Shown piece after piece: positions 33,344-43,546 of a stretch of 64,000 nucleotides of DNA. Under the pieces are notes generated by a model, which did not search any database, was not told where the DNA came from, and saw only the letters and a list, made by a program, of their open reading frames with translations. Origin of the DNA: Riptortus pedestris (lineage: Eukaryota > Arthropoda > Insecta > Hemiptera > Alydidae). Within the stretch, counting starts at the first letter, position 1. Each line of letters starts with the position of its first letter. The stretch is from assembly GCA_019009955.1 (NCBI GenBank), contig CM032232.1:143677501-143741500 (forward strand). The letters run 5' to 3'. Both the position numbers and the translations under genes were made by a program.

Positions 33344-33431
33344 GAACGGACCTCATTTTCGTCATCTCCTGGGTAGGATCGATGGACAGTACGACCTCAA
33401 TAGCTGATTTCCCTTAAGGGAAATCTGCTAA
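32839..33431 (+). mobile_element. HA element nested inside another HA
   Basis: GTCCGTCATGCAGGGGCTGC to TTTCCCTTAAGGGAAATCTGCTAA. It is flanked by the two halves of an older HA (AATGTATA before, ACATTTTTTATAGTACAT after), which fixes both ends to within a few A residues. The tract (TATG)n(TA)n is at 33267-33337. The copy lacks part of the GACATTTGAAGAAAT...CATGAGT segment before AGTACGACC. Confidence 0.85.
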
Positions 33432-33607
33432 AACATTTTTTATAGTACATATGATTTGCAAAAAGATTGATTTAGGTATAGTAAAGGAGATATGTATTAC
33501 GAATTCTCAAAATTCTCCCTCACTAAATCCCCCATCCCCTTTGTTCGATGTCAGCCGTAACCAAACCTCACCTTTCTTTTTACTAAAAAGGACTAAATAT
33601 CGAGTTT
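33432..33607 (+). mobile_element. HA element, second part of host copy
   Basis: TTTATAGTACATATGATTTG, AAAGGAGATATGTATTACGA and CTAAATATCGAGTTTGATGG continue the element interrupted at 32836. It is then cut by a SINE. Confidence 0.65.
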
Positions 33608-33765
33608 GATGGCTAACCTAGAGTGGTGAGTTAATTATTTATGTACGAACTCAGTAAATAAAATACGTAGTCTCACCCTGGATAGAAAAGGATGGTAACC
33701 TGTAGATAACCCGTCCACAATAGCCAAAAAAGCAAAAAGTTTGCGTTAATAAATAATAATAATAA
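33608..33765 (+). mobile_element. tRNA-derived SINE, 3' two thirds
   Basis: TGTACGAACTCAGTAAATAA, GTCTCACCCTGGATAGAAAA, GGATGGTAACCTGTAGATAA and CCCGTCCACAATAGCC are the SINE body in plus orientation with an (AAT)n tail. The B box is lost. Confidence 0.65.
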
Positions 33766-33984
33766 TTATACGGTTACCTCATAAATTCATCGTTTTCCTA
33801 TTGATTCAAGTAAATATCATTTTTGGATACATTTAATTAAAATTATTTCATTTGAAATTGATACACGAGATCTTATTTCCTATGTATTGGAACGACAAAT
33901 CTCATATTACATGTTATGTGTATACTGGCATACACGTAAAAACGTCAACCCGAAAGAATTCTAATAGATTTCAAGAAGGATTAA

Positions 33985-34968
33985 CCCTAGAACTACCAAG
34001 GGGGGGGGGGGCTCCTTGAGCCCACAACTTTTTGTTTTTGTTCCCTATCACCCAATTTTAATGGGATATTTTTGATATTTTATGTATTCCTCAGAAAAAC
34101 ATCCTAGAGTGAGGGCATAACAATAAAAATAAATAAAAAAATTTCTATGTTGAGAAAAAAAATTTTTTTTGACGTATGGGCTCGAGGAGCCCCCCCCCCT
34201 TGGTAATGCAAGGGGTAGTTATACACTTAAGTACCAAGGGGGAGGGGGCTCCTCGAGCCCACTGATATTTAATACTACTTTTAACTAGTAATTCAAGTGT
34301 TATTAATTATATTGCTCAAATAATAATTACTTTGATGTAATTTTAACATACACAAACCTTCTCAAGTTTTTTTTTTCTCAAAAAAAAATATATATATTCT
34401 CCCCATATAATTTTTTTTCATATAAAAATATATTACTGAGATGGTTATAATTATTGCTCCTGATAGGTACTTTTTTAGAAAAGAGAAGATTTTCTAGGTT
34501 GTTCCCAACTAGGGGAACAGTTAGTCCATGCTGCATCCTGGATAAACACTCGGAAAAAAAATTATTGTGCAAAAGCACCGATAATTGCATTACGAATCTG
34601 ATAATTAGATTTTCTTAAATTATTATTCTATTATAATGTTATATGTTACTTAGATATAGATAACTTTTTATTTTAACAATGTTTAGATTTGTTTCTCCAG
34701 TAGAATAAAATTACATTTAATTTAAAGTCAACCTTTTTTCCCAATCCAAACTTTTTTTTTTAATTTATTTTTATTTTTGTATTTAATTTATTTTTAATTT
34801 TTTTTTTTCACAGGTGTCAAAAGAAACGTTCATTAAACATAATCCAATAGAAATAAAAATTTTAAAAAAATTATAGAACCAAAATAAAAGGTTTTTAAGG
34901 TTGTGGGCTCGAGGAGCCCCCCCCCCTTGGTAATCCATGCGACCTGGGTGAGATCGGTAATACTAGGG
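33985..34968. mobile_element. piggyBac-like non-autonomous element (984 bp)
   Basis: TTAA flanks both ends (33981-33984, 34969-34972). The termini are CCCTAGAACTACC and, reversed, CCCTAGTATTACC, typical for piggyBac (TTAA target, CCC start). The motif ACCAAGGGGG...GGCTCCTCGAGCCCA occurs four times in alternating orientation (about 33993, 34167, 34231, 34902), with a palindromic CTCGAG core. No transposase frame is recognisable. Confidence 0.8.
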
Positions 34969-34979
34969 TTAAAACGTAT

Positions 34980-35310
34980 AATTCCATAGAAAACTGCTAA
35001 TCAAATACTACATTTATTCCTTAATTTATTATTTATTTGCAAGGGCGAAAAGAGAGGGGAAAACTAGTTAAGGAAAACTTTTGGGGTTGAAAAGTGTAAA
35101 GTGGTGCTGCCTAGCGGGAATATTGAACATGAGGTAAGGGTGGATTGGGCGGGAAGAGGAGTGATGTAGTTGGTGAGTAATGCCGCTAGATAGCAGCTCT
35201 ACCTACCCTTCCTCCCCCGATCAATAATATACAACCTAAGCAAACCTTCCTTATAACCTTTCCCAGCAAAGCGACCACGTTGTTCCCTTACTTTCAGAGT
35301 TTTAGTAGTT
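34980..35310. other. Unannotated interval
   Basis: It contains a GC-richer stretch (GTGGTGCTGCCTAGCGGGAA near 35100) and no identified element. Confidence 0.35.
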
Positions 35311-35311
35311 T

Positions 35312-35429
35312 TAGCAGATTTCCCTTCAAGGAAATCAGCTATTGAGGTTGTACTCATGACGCGATTTTCGAAACATTTCCACACATCGCTGTCGCAATTA
35401 TTGTTCTATCGTTTCAAAACTCAATAGTG
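35312..35429 (-). mobile_element. HA 3' end fragment
   Basis: TAGCAGATTTCCCTTCAAGG through ATTTTCGAAACATTTCC, then an internal deletion to CTGTCGCAATTATTGTTCTA. The HB Helitron fragment begins immediately after. Confidence 0.65.
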
Positions 35430-35958
35430 AACAATTTTATTTGGCACAAAAGACTCAACCGAAGTAAATAAAACTCGGTATGTGTATTAGCACTAACGCC
35501 TTCCTTATAAGCCATACTAACATTTCTAGGGACGGGCAGGAGTGGGGGTTATAAGGGAGGCCTGAAATTAAAAATAGTGATATTTCGGCAAATATGCACA
35601 TAACAAAAGTTGTTTATTTTGTTATTTAGAGAAATTTGCTCAACAATTCTTTTCAATATGAACTACCAGGTACCTCACCTGGAAAAATTAATTCAAATGT
35701 GTGGTTAATATTTTGTCCTTTATAATTCAAATCTATGCATAATGCACAGGAAAACCGGAAATATGGCAATATGGAGGAGAGTGAAGTCTTATATAAAAAT
35801 AATTTTATTATTAACAAAATCCACAGAAACGACGGGTATTAACCCTAAACACTGGGACGGGTAAATGTCAAAATATTGTGCAAAATAAGGCCTTGCCAAA
35901 AAAATACCATCACCATTCAGCCTTAAATGAATTCCCGGGCGAAAGCATATCTGAGCTA

Positions 35959-35959
<1 letters not shown>
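35430..35959 (+). mobile_element. HB Helitron, 5'-truncated
   Basis: It begins inside the Helitron (ACAATTTTATTTGGCACAAA) and ends ATTCCCGGGCGAAAGCATAT then CTGAGCTAG followed by T. The terminal hairpin is damaged (GGGCGAAAGCAT). The 3' end abuts the (TA)n of an HA copy. Confidence 0.75.
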
Positions 35960-36021
<62 letters not shown>

Positions 36022-36748
36022 GTTGTAACCGCCTGTTAGCAGTCGCAATTTTTTTTTATCATTACCAAACTTGATATATAATCGTTTTATACAAAAAGAA
36101 AGCTAAAGTTCGTTAACAGCTGAAATCGGTCCAGGGGGAGGGGGGGGGTTAATGGGGGAGAAGTTCAAAAATTCTTAATATCTCCGTTATTATGCGTCGG
36201 ATCGAAACATTGTATAGAACCAATCGTATTGCAAATGGTATGTTCTATAAATGTTGTGTACATTTTTTCATTAGCTTGATTATTAACCGAGATATTTTAA
36301 TTTTTTAGTTTTCGGTATTGAGTAAATCCCCACTCCTACCCATCTCATATTAACAATAATCTATTATGTTATGAAGCACTTTATTTGAAGTCTGTGGTCG
36401 GGTGTTGTTCGGGTTAGTTGGCAGTTTTCGTAAGTCTCGCTCTAGCGGAAGCTTCTAACCTTACCTGTCATTTCTAACCTTTGTTTACTTTGTGAGATAT
36501 ATGCAAATATGTTCTGTTGATCCCCACCCCGTTCTTTAGTTCTTGGATTACTGAAATTTGAGTTATTAAAATATAAGTTATTCTTACAATTCAGAAGCCG
36601 TTTCAGTTGAGAGTTTAATTAAATTAACTGAAAGATTTCTCATTACCGTTTGTATTCACTTATGGTGGTGTTGTGTTACCAGTATGCAGATTTCTCTATT
36701 GCTATACATAGGAAATCTGCTTAGTTTACGCAGCCCCTGCGTGACGGA
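35960..36748 (-). mobile_element. HA element, long form, 5' portion
   Basis: (TA)n at 35960-36018 is followed by TTTGGTTGTAACCGCCTGTT and the long interior including TGATCCCCACCCCGTTCTTT. It ends in TTTACGCAGCCCCTGCGTGA CGGAC at 36725-36748. The 3' half may be the fragment at 35312, separated by the Helitron. Confidence 0.75.
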
Positions 36749-36854
36749 CTTTTTTGTTTACAGTATTCATTTTACCCTTTTTTTCTAATCATCGTTTTTT
36801 TTACGTAGAAATAGAGAGTATGCGATGGGATAAGATCATTGTCATGTAATACCA

Positions 36855-36903
36855 CCATGTGGGAAATCTGCTTAGTTTACGCATCGCCTGCTTGACGGAT
36901 TGT
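36855..36903 (-). mobile_element. HA 5' terminus fragment
   Basis: GTGGGAAATCTGCTTAGTTT then ACGCATCGCCTGCTTGACGG is an isolated mutated HA start about 100 bp beyond another HA start in the same orientation. Confidence 0.6.
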
Positions 36904-37315
36904 TGTTTTTTCACTCTGAGCCCTGCACACTCCTTCGTTTCTTTTCACTTGAATTTGCACGCTCCATCGCGATCAAACACAATTTAATATTCCATGAATT
37001 TTCAATTCGTATAGGTAGAGCGAGCTTTTTCGTAGATTGTAATTTAAAAAAAACCTCTCGAAAAGCGTAATTACTTTTTGGAATGTTACTCCAACTGTTC
37101 ATTCTATTTCCTGAAGTCTTATTACACCCCACACTACCACGTTTATTAACCATTTTTATCATAAACTTGAATAAAAAAACTCTTTTGTCAGAGTTCCCTT
37201 AAAAACTGTTTTAATGGTGTGATTTTTGTAAAGATTTTTCAGAACTCATCCAGTCCTAGCCAGTAGAAAACCGAAAGATACGTAGATTTACTACTTGTTG
37301 GAATGACACAAAACT
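36904..37315. other. Unannotated interval
   Basis: AT-rich with a small open frame on the minus strand (36911-37162) that shows no domain. No repeat terminus is seen. Confidence 0.35.
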
Positions 37316-37317
37316 GA

Positions 37318-37410
37318 TCAGCTAGAAATGGATGGTAACCTCTAGATAACCCATCTCGCTTAGCCATAGTAGCATAAAGTGGACGTAAATAATAATAAAC
37401 AAATAAAGCA
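37318..37410 (+). mobile_element. SINE 3' fragment
   Basis: GCTAGAAATGGATGGTAACC, TCTAGATAACCCATCTCGCT, AGCCATAGTAGCATAAAGTG, GACGTAAATAATAATAAAC: the 3' third of the SINE family. Confidence 0.65.
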
Positions 37411-37639
37411 AAATTGATCAAATCTCAATATATATTTTCTATTTGACGGCGGTCTAAAGAATCATAATGTATTGAGATGGGGTAATTCTTTTGGAAATGA
37501 ATATTACCTTCTCTCTATTTGGGTTATGCAAGTGCTGGTATTAATTAGGGTGGACTGTATAAATGTGGTTATGATGGTGATAAAACAAAACACAGGAAGG
37601 ATGAAAAAATGTAGGCTACGCTTCCACTATAATAATTTA

Positions 37640-37690
37640 ATAACACGGCAAAGCGCTTTCGATGCAGTGCATCATCGTCAGTGCCCTGTT
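37640..37690 (-). ncRNA. Hammerhead-ribozyme-like motif, left repeat
   Basis: On the minus strand GGGCACTGACGA is followed by stem GATGC-ACT-GCATC, then GAAA and GCGCTT, which can pair with AAGCG downstream. This gives the core CUGANGA / GAAA with a perfect stem II. The nucleotides at the cleavage triplet position after stem III are UAG in this copy, so activity is doubtful. Penelope terminal repeats are known to carry such motifs. Confidence 0.45.
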
Positions 37691-37829
37691 GACACACACA
37701 ATAATAGTTACAATTTTCTATAAAATATGTTAGGTATATATAACAAAAAACTTATTTTTCTTAGGACTTTAAAACATAAAAAAACTAACGTGGAAACCCT
37801 CTCAGTGAAAATAGGCAACTTACTGTAAA

Positions 37830-38297
37830 AGCAGGCATCAAGACAGCTTACCGGAGCAAGAAGACCCTCAAAAATCTCTACCCCAATCCCAAAGATCCTG
37901 TTTCCGCTCTGGAGAAGTCTGGCGTCTATCGGATATCTTGCCATTCCTGTGAAGCTACATATGTAGAGCAGAGTGGCAGGAAGATAAAAACAAGGGTTAA
38001 AGAACATTTCACCACAAAAACAAGTGAAATGAAAAAACACCTAATGGCCGAAAAATCATGACCAGGACTCTCTACAATTGGAAGTTTTGCACCACCTACC
38101 TAAGGGAAGGAAAATGGACAGGGTTGAAGGGACTAGAGATTAGATTGGACCTTCTAACGGCAAAGAAAAATATTAATATTAAAGAGGATGTCTGCCCTCT
38201 AAAATTTGTTCCAACAGCCTCTTTACCTCAACTAGCTGGAATGAAAAGCCAGTCTAGCTCCAAGAGCCGACAGGTCAACATCGAAAACCTTCGGTAA
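37830..38297 (+). pseudogene. Penelope GIY-YIG endonuclease domain
   Basis: The frame reads LKNLYPNPKDPVSALEKSGV, YRISCHSCEATYVEQSGR, KIKTRVKEHF. GVYRI..C is the GIY half, TYVEQSGR stands for the usual YIGQTGR, with R and H following (R..EH). After a frameshift near 38058 the C-terminal tail continues (LHNWKF-like YNWKFCTTYLREG, LEIRL) to a stop at 38295. This domain nicks target DNA in Penelope elements; here it is isolated and frame-broken. Confidence 0.75.
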
Positions 38298-38565
38298 GTC
38301 CCCTTTGTCTCCCTTTCTCTTCTTTGTTTTGTAAAACGTCTTTGTCCATATAGGGTTTCTTTCTGTTAGCTTTAACTGTCTACTTGTACCAACCTAATTT
38401 AAAAATAACTGTTGATGATTGAAATGTCTTATATTTTATTTAGTTCCACGTTAGTTTTTATATGTTTTAAGTCCTAAGAAAAATAAGTTTTTTTTTTTTT
38501 TTTTTGTTATATGTACCTAACATATTTTTATAGAAAATTGTAACTATTATTGTGTGTGTCAACTG

Positions 38566-38640
38566 GGCACTGACGATGATGCACAGCATCGAAAGCGCTT
38601 TGCCGTGTTATTAAATTATTATAGTGGAAGCGCAGCCTAC
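38566..38640 (+). ncRNA. Hammerhead-ribozyme-like motif, right repeat
   Basis: This is the same core in plus orientation: CTGACGA (38570-38576), stem GATGC-ACA-GCATC, GAAA (38591-38594), and stem III GCGCTT pairing with AAGCGC at about 38628. The stem III pairing is perfect, but the following bases are AGCC where a NUH triplet is expected, so it looks inactive. Confidence 0.45.
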
Positions 38641-38654
38641 ATTTTTTCATCCTA

Positions 38655-39335
38655 CCTACATTTGAAGTCACTTCCACCTACAAGAATACCAACTCAGAAA
38701 ACAAAACACAGTCTATTGAAAGAGTTGCTACATAGTACATATAATATAATGAAAATATATAAATTAAAATTACATATTGAATGCTGGTGCTCTGTTAACT
38801 TATTGTGCCAGGCTTCCTTGTGTGTGGTTTTTCCTTCTGATAGTTGTTCATTCCCTATTTTTCTCCTTATTTCCTCCATATTCTTCTCTCTCCATCCATA
38901 TCTTCACTCCTGCCACCCGCCTTCGCTTGTATGCTAGTTAATTAGCCATGATTTTGAGGCATATTAACGAAATAAAATACATGATGAGTGTGCTCTCTCA
39001 AGAAAGGTAGACTCACTACTGGTGTCTTTGTTCTCTATCAACAGCTGGAGCTGGAGCTGGGTAGTTCCCAGGACTGGCACTAGATGACAGCAACATGCGG
39101 GGGGGGGGGCTTCTTGAAAGGTAGAGAACATATGGTTTCTTGTCTGTTTCATTGAAGATGGAACACATAATTTGTATAAATGTTTATATCACGGGTTAAA
39201 TAAATGAATGGCAGCACTGTTCCTGTTACAGGGGATTTGCGTTATTCATGAATGTGACGGGATGATGTGTATCTAACCCTTATAATTCCATGCGTAACCA
39301 TTTCTATTTCAGGCCCTGTAACACGGCAAGTATTT
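38655..39335. other. Unannotated interval
   Basis: Pyrimidine-rich 38810-38925, a (GAGCTG)n hint at 39043-39060 and a G11 run near 39099. No exon or repeat end is supported. Confidence 0.35.
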
Positions 39336-39524
39336 AAAAAAGTACGACACGCAGGGGCTGCGTAAACTAAGAATATTTCCCACGTGAAGTTTTGCAGTAG
39401 ATAAATCAACATACCGCCAACACTTAACACAACTGTCATTATTAAGTGAATAAATTCAAACAGTAATGAGAAATATTTCAGTCAATTTTGATAATTCCCA
39501 TTGGACAGCGCCTGATGTGTATAC

Positions 39525-40281
39525 CAGGGCTTCTTAAACTATGGGTCCGCGACCCCATTTGGGGTCGCGTAACAAAATTCTGGGGTCGCGAGAGATAAAA
39601 ATACAATTTATGTTTTATCTTCAGTTACAACTTATTCGTCAATTCAACGAATATTTTTTATCTACAGTTTACAACCTATTCGTCGATTCAATGATGCTTC
39701 TTTTACAAAGAGAAGGTTATCTTTCCTTTGGAAGGACGAAGCGATTTTCTACTTCCGGATGTATGTAGGCCAATAAAAAACAGGCACATCCATCTCAATA
39801 AATTTTTCAAGTTATACTTTAATTTTTAAAACTACTTGAATATATTCGAGAGTAAGACGTTCAGAATCCACTTTTATTTTTGAAACTATAATAAATACAA
39901 TTTTATAATTTTTTTGTGCAATTTTTAATTTTAGATTTTGTATGTTTCAAAACGAATTCTAAAACTTAAATATTTTCATATGTATATGAATATTGTTACC
40001 TAATACATAAATCATCAAAAAATATTAGTTTATTTTTTTATATTTGTATGGGGTCGTCAAGAAACTCGCAATCATAAATGGGGTCGTCAAGAAACTCGCA
40101 ATCATAAATGGGGTCGTCAAGAAACTCGCAATCATAAATGGGGTCGTCAAGAAACTCGCAATCATAAATGGGGTCGTCAAGAAACTCGGGTCGTCAAGAA
40201 ACTCGCAATCATAAATGGGAGGTCGTCAAGAAACTCGCAATCATAATGGGGTCGTAAATTACAAAAGTTTCAGAAGCCCTG
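39525..40281. mobile_element. hAT-type MITE, 757 bp, intact 8-bp target duplication
   Basis: The 8-bp repeat GTGTATAC flanks the element exactly (39517-39524, 40282-40289). The termini are CAGGGCTTCTTAAACT and, reversed, CAGGGCTTCTGAAACT. Subterminal GGGTCCGCGACCCC / GGGGTCGCG motifs are typical for one hAT group. It has no transposase frame, and the short open frame at 39541 is incidental. Confidence 0.9.
40048..40256 (+). repeat. 30-bp minisatellite inside hAT MITE
   Basis: The unit GGGGTCGTCAAGAAACTCGC plus AATCATAAAT repeats about seven times. Four units are identical, one is shortened by 9 bp, and the last ones carry small indels. The unit contains the element's own subterminal GGGGTCG motif, so it expanded from the MITE end. 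Confidence 0.9.
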
Positions 40282-40910
40282 GTGTATACAAACAGGTCTG
40301 CGAACCACTCACAGCTGAACAGATAGATAGAAATATTTTTCACCAGAAAGAAAAACAATTACTGAAATATATCTGAATTAACATTTATTTCACTGAAAAC
40401 TGTTTACTATATCTAGTACTTTAATTTATAATGAATCACAATACTTTTTATCTGAAACACTCAAATTTTAGTAGTCCTAGAGCTAAAGAAGGGGGGGGGC
40501 GGGAGATAAACAAATCATATTAGCATGCGTCTCGTATAATAAGGGTCTCTTGAAAACTATATTTGGTATTCAAGCTTCAAATAAAGTGGTTTATTAGATA
40601 ACAGAGTATTGTTTTATGTGGTATAAGTAGAAGTGGGGGTTTACTGACTGCTGAAAACCAAAAAAGGCAAATATCTCTGTTAATATTCATGATAGAGAAC
40701 TAATGTATATAACACATATTTACAGTACATTTAATTTGCAATGTGATTGATTTTATACAATGTTTCGATCAGACGTATAGTAACGGAGATATTTAATTGA
40801 AAATTTTCAAAATTCTCCCCCTCCTAACCCACTACCCCCCTCCTGGTCATATTTTCAGGGCCGTATTAACGAATTTGATCATTAGTTTTACAAAAGGTAA
40901 GAGACTAATA

Positions 40911-41699
40911 CAGTCGACTCTCGCTATCACGAAATTCCACGGGACTGTCCAATTTTGTTCGTGTTATGTATAGTTCGTCCCTTAGGCATAGTTTCGAGTT
41001 TATATAGAGGTGAAACTAAATGAGAATATCGGGTTTACAGAGGTTAAAAAAATTTTACTGTGATTTAACTCTGTACATCTTCTACAAATCTACATAATCT
41101 TAATACTTTTACGAATATCTTAATAATTTAACGAATATTTAATGATTAAAATAAGGTATATATACATAATTTAAAAAAAAAAACGGTACAACACAGAAAA
41201 CAGAAAATATAATATTAATTTCTACTGATTAAATAAATCCCTTAATCTTCCTTTGCTTAAAACCGAAAAACACTATCATCGTCCCATAATGTTTATTAAA
41301 ATAAAAAAAACTTTGCTGTATCCCTTACAGCTTCAAAATTAACATTTAACTTTGGTAGCAGTATAATAAAAAATACCCGAGACGAGACTGCAAAACAGAC
41401 TAAAGGCTCATGTTCCCCGGTTATGTCGTACCAATAGGTTGCCAACCTGAACGCCGGGATTTTCGTGTTAAACAAATCCATACTGAGAACATCGTGATAT
41501 AGAGGTAATGCGCTAATCCAAATTCGTCCTTATCTTCTGAACTTCGAGTTACAGAGGTAATTTTTTTGAAAATCAGTTCGTGTTACGTATGGTAATGTCT
41601 TCGTGTTAGACAGGTTTTTCCAAGGGTATTAAAAAATAATTTCTGTGTTATATCAACGATTTACGTGTTATCGAGGTTCGTGTTAGCGAGAGTTGACTG
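40911..41699. mobile_element. pogo/Tigger-like MITE
   Basis: The inverted ends are CAGTCGACTCTCGCTATCAC and, reversed, CAGTCAACTCTCGCTAACAC, continuing GAA..TC. A TA precedes the left end. The right flank reads AATA, so the target duplication is worn. Internal phrases such as TTCGTGTTATG and TTCGTGTTAGACAGG are echoes of the end. Transposase is absent. Confidence 0.7.
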
Positions 41700-41874
41700 A
41701 ATATAATAATGTATATATAAAAATATATAAAAATAATTAATAAATATTATATAAAAATAATATATATATACACATATATTATATATTATCACACACTATT
41801 TACTGGTGACCCTCATTTTCGTCATCTCCTAGGTTAAGATCGATGTATATTTTGAAGAAAACTTTGTGAATAAC

Positions 41875-42055
41875 TGCATATGTTGTTGGCATTTGGCAAG
41901 GGCGATATAAAGGCGGGAAACGGAGGTGGAGTTAGTTGCTACAGTATCCGACAGATAGGGCGAGGAGCGGGGTTCAGGCAGAGGTCGATATATCTATAGC
42001 AGCATTGTTACCTCTCTCATTTCCACTCCCCAACATGCTCTCTCTCGCCCATCGC
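41875..42055. other. Unannotated GC-richer interval
   Basis: AAAGGCGGGAAACGGAGGTG and TAGGGCGAGGAGCGGGGTTC lie near 41910-41975. No element is identified. Confidence 0.3.
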
Positions 42056-42056
42056 T

Positions 42057-42257
42057 ATCCGTCACGCAGGGGCTGCGTTAACTAAGCAGATTTACCAAGT
42101 GCGGCAAAAATTTGAAAAATATTTCTAAAAGTAAATATTCTGTGAGACCAATACTTAGTATTTAAGTTTAGAATAAAGTAGTACATGATATAATAACTTA
42201 TTGTTAATATGAAATGGAGCAAGAAAGGGGGTTTGACTGAAAGGCTGAAAACTAAAA
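42057..42257 (+). mobile_element. HA 5' part, cut by C-rich tract
   Basis: GTCACGCAGGGGCTGCGTTA start, then long-form interior to GACTGAAAGGCTGAAAACTA AAAA. It is interrupted where (C15A)n begins. Confidence 0.7.
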
Positions 42258-42674
42258 ACCCCCCCCCCCCCCCACCCCCCCCCCCCCCCACCCCCCCCCC
42301 CCCCCACCCCCCCCCCCCCCCACCCCCCCCCCCCCCCACCCCCCCCCCCCCCCACCCCCCCCCCCCCCCACCCCCCCCCCCCCCCACCCCCCCCCCCCCC
42401 CACCCCCCCCCCCCCCCACCCCCCCCCCCCCCCACCCCCCCCCCCCCCCACCCCCCCCCCCACCCACCCCCCCCCCCCCCCCCCACACCCCCCCCCCCCC
42501 CCCCCCCCACCCACCCCCCCCCCCCCCCACCCCCCCCCCCCCCCACCCCCCCCCCCCCCCACCCCCACACCCCCCCACCCCCACCCCCCCCCACCACCCC
42601 CCCCCCCCCACCACCCCACCGCCCCACCCCCCCCCCCCCCCACCCCGCCCCCGCCCCCCCCCCCCCCCCCCCCC

Positions 42675-42738
<64 letters not shown>

Positions 42739-42757
42739 ACCCCCCCCCCCCCCCACC
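42258..42757. repeat. (C15A)n tract, about 500 bp
   Basis: Runs of 14-15 C separated by single A give a 16-bp period over the first 200 bp; the period then becomes irregular with a few G interruptions. The minus strand is uninterrupted G-runs with strong quadruplex potential. Poly-Gly and poly-Pro frames here are meaningless. It lies exactly between an HA fragment and the edge of an inverted duplication. Such tracts are often mis-sized in assemblies. Confidence 0.9.
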
Positions 42758-42764
42758 CCAGCAT

Positions 42765-43546
42765 TTGTAAAATAGGGCCATTGTACCGTCTAGTTGAGCA
42801 CCTGGACTTTGGTTTGAAATTTACTCAAGGGATGGGGAGGGGAGGTGTGGAAATAAAAAAAAAAAATCAGATTACGTTTTATGAAATTTTTGATAGAATA
42901 AAAAAAATTACAGGTAAAATATGAGTGAGAGAAGAGATTTAAGAAAATAAGTAATAGGGAAAGTAACAAGTGTAAATTCCCCATGAAAAAAAACATATGT
43001 GCTATTGACTTTATTTCTAATAAACTAGAGTATAACCAATTTTTAATTTGAATTGACTTTATGTGGTGCGCTATAAATTCCTCGAGACCAGGCTAGCCGA
43101 GTCGGGACATACCCATGGCTAGGAATAATACAAGGCTCCCATGGAAATAAGTATGATTAAATATGAAAATCAGATGAATCAGCAATCTCAAACAGTGGAC
43201 AGTCAATATTTATGTTTATCTATGGTCGTCTAAATAAAGTGAAATGAAAACTGGGCAATAGCTATTCAATTCACCAAAATTACTAATTAGAATACAAAAA
43301 CATTTAGGGCCTTCTACATTTTCTATGATTCCATTGCCAAAGGTGTTTTGCTGTACATACTCCCAGCTTCCTCAGGGCTCCTCTTGGACTGAACAGTTCT
43401 CATTCTCAAGCTGGTATTATAAGATACATTTGAAAATAACAATACTAAAAACTTAATGTTTAAATAATAAGTCTACATACCATATATAAAAATAAACAAG
43501 GAATATGATCAATTATATAGCATATTCATTCTATAAATATTTACCT
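42765..43546 (-). repeat. Inverted segmental duplication, left arm
   Basis: It matches the reverse complement of 59479-61506 over its whole length. Examples: TTTGTAAAATAGGGCC with GGCCCTATTTTACAAA; GAGACCAGGCTAGCCGAGTC with GACTCGGCTAGCCTGGTCTC; CCTCAGGGCTCCTCTTGGAC with GTCCAAGAGGAGCCCTGAGG. Compared with the right arm it lacks a 964-bp Helitron and about 245 bp containing an exon. Its inner edge coincides with the end of exon 43545-43622. Confidence 0.9.

Larger units (their letters stand above)
37599..38652 (+). mobile_element. Penelope-like element fragment with inverted terminal repeats
   Basis: The left repeat (37599-37798) and right repeat (38446-38652) are inverted copies about 200 bp long: GATGAAAAAATGTAGGCT/AGCCTACATTTTTTCATC at the outer edges, CCACGTTAGTTTTTATATGT inside. 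Between them is only the C-terminal GIY-YIG part of the Penelope protein. Reverse transcriptase is missing. Inverted LTR-like repeats are known for this class. Confidence 0.8.
39340..41870 (+). mobile_element. HA element, long form, with hAT MITE and pogo-like insert
   Basis: The 5' end is GTACGACACGCAGGGGCTGC. The long interior is broken by the hAT MITE (39525-40281), continues from AAACAGGTCTGCGAACCACT through a G9 run to CAAAAGGTAAGAGACTAA, is broken by the pogo-like insert (40911-41699), and resumes in a degenerate TA tract and CCTCATTTTCGTCATCTCCT. The 3' hairpin is lost. Confidence 0.7.

Noticed and set aside
37708..38040. Minus-strand 110-aa frame over the Penelope fragment
   Set aside because: The GIY-YIG frame is on the plus strand; this is its antisense shadow.
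40048..40256. CRISPR array (30-bp direct repeats)
   Set aside because: The repeats are contiguous with no spacers and lie inside a hAT MITE in a eukaryotic context.
42082..42781. Gly-rich and Pro-rich open frames up to 224 aa
   Set aside because: Products of the (C15A)n tract in all frames; low complexity only.
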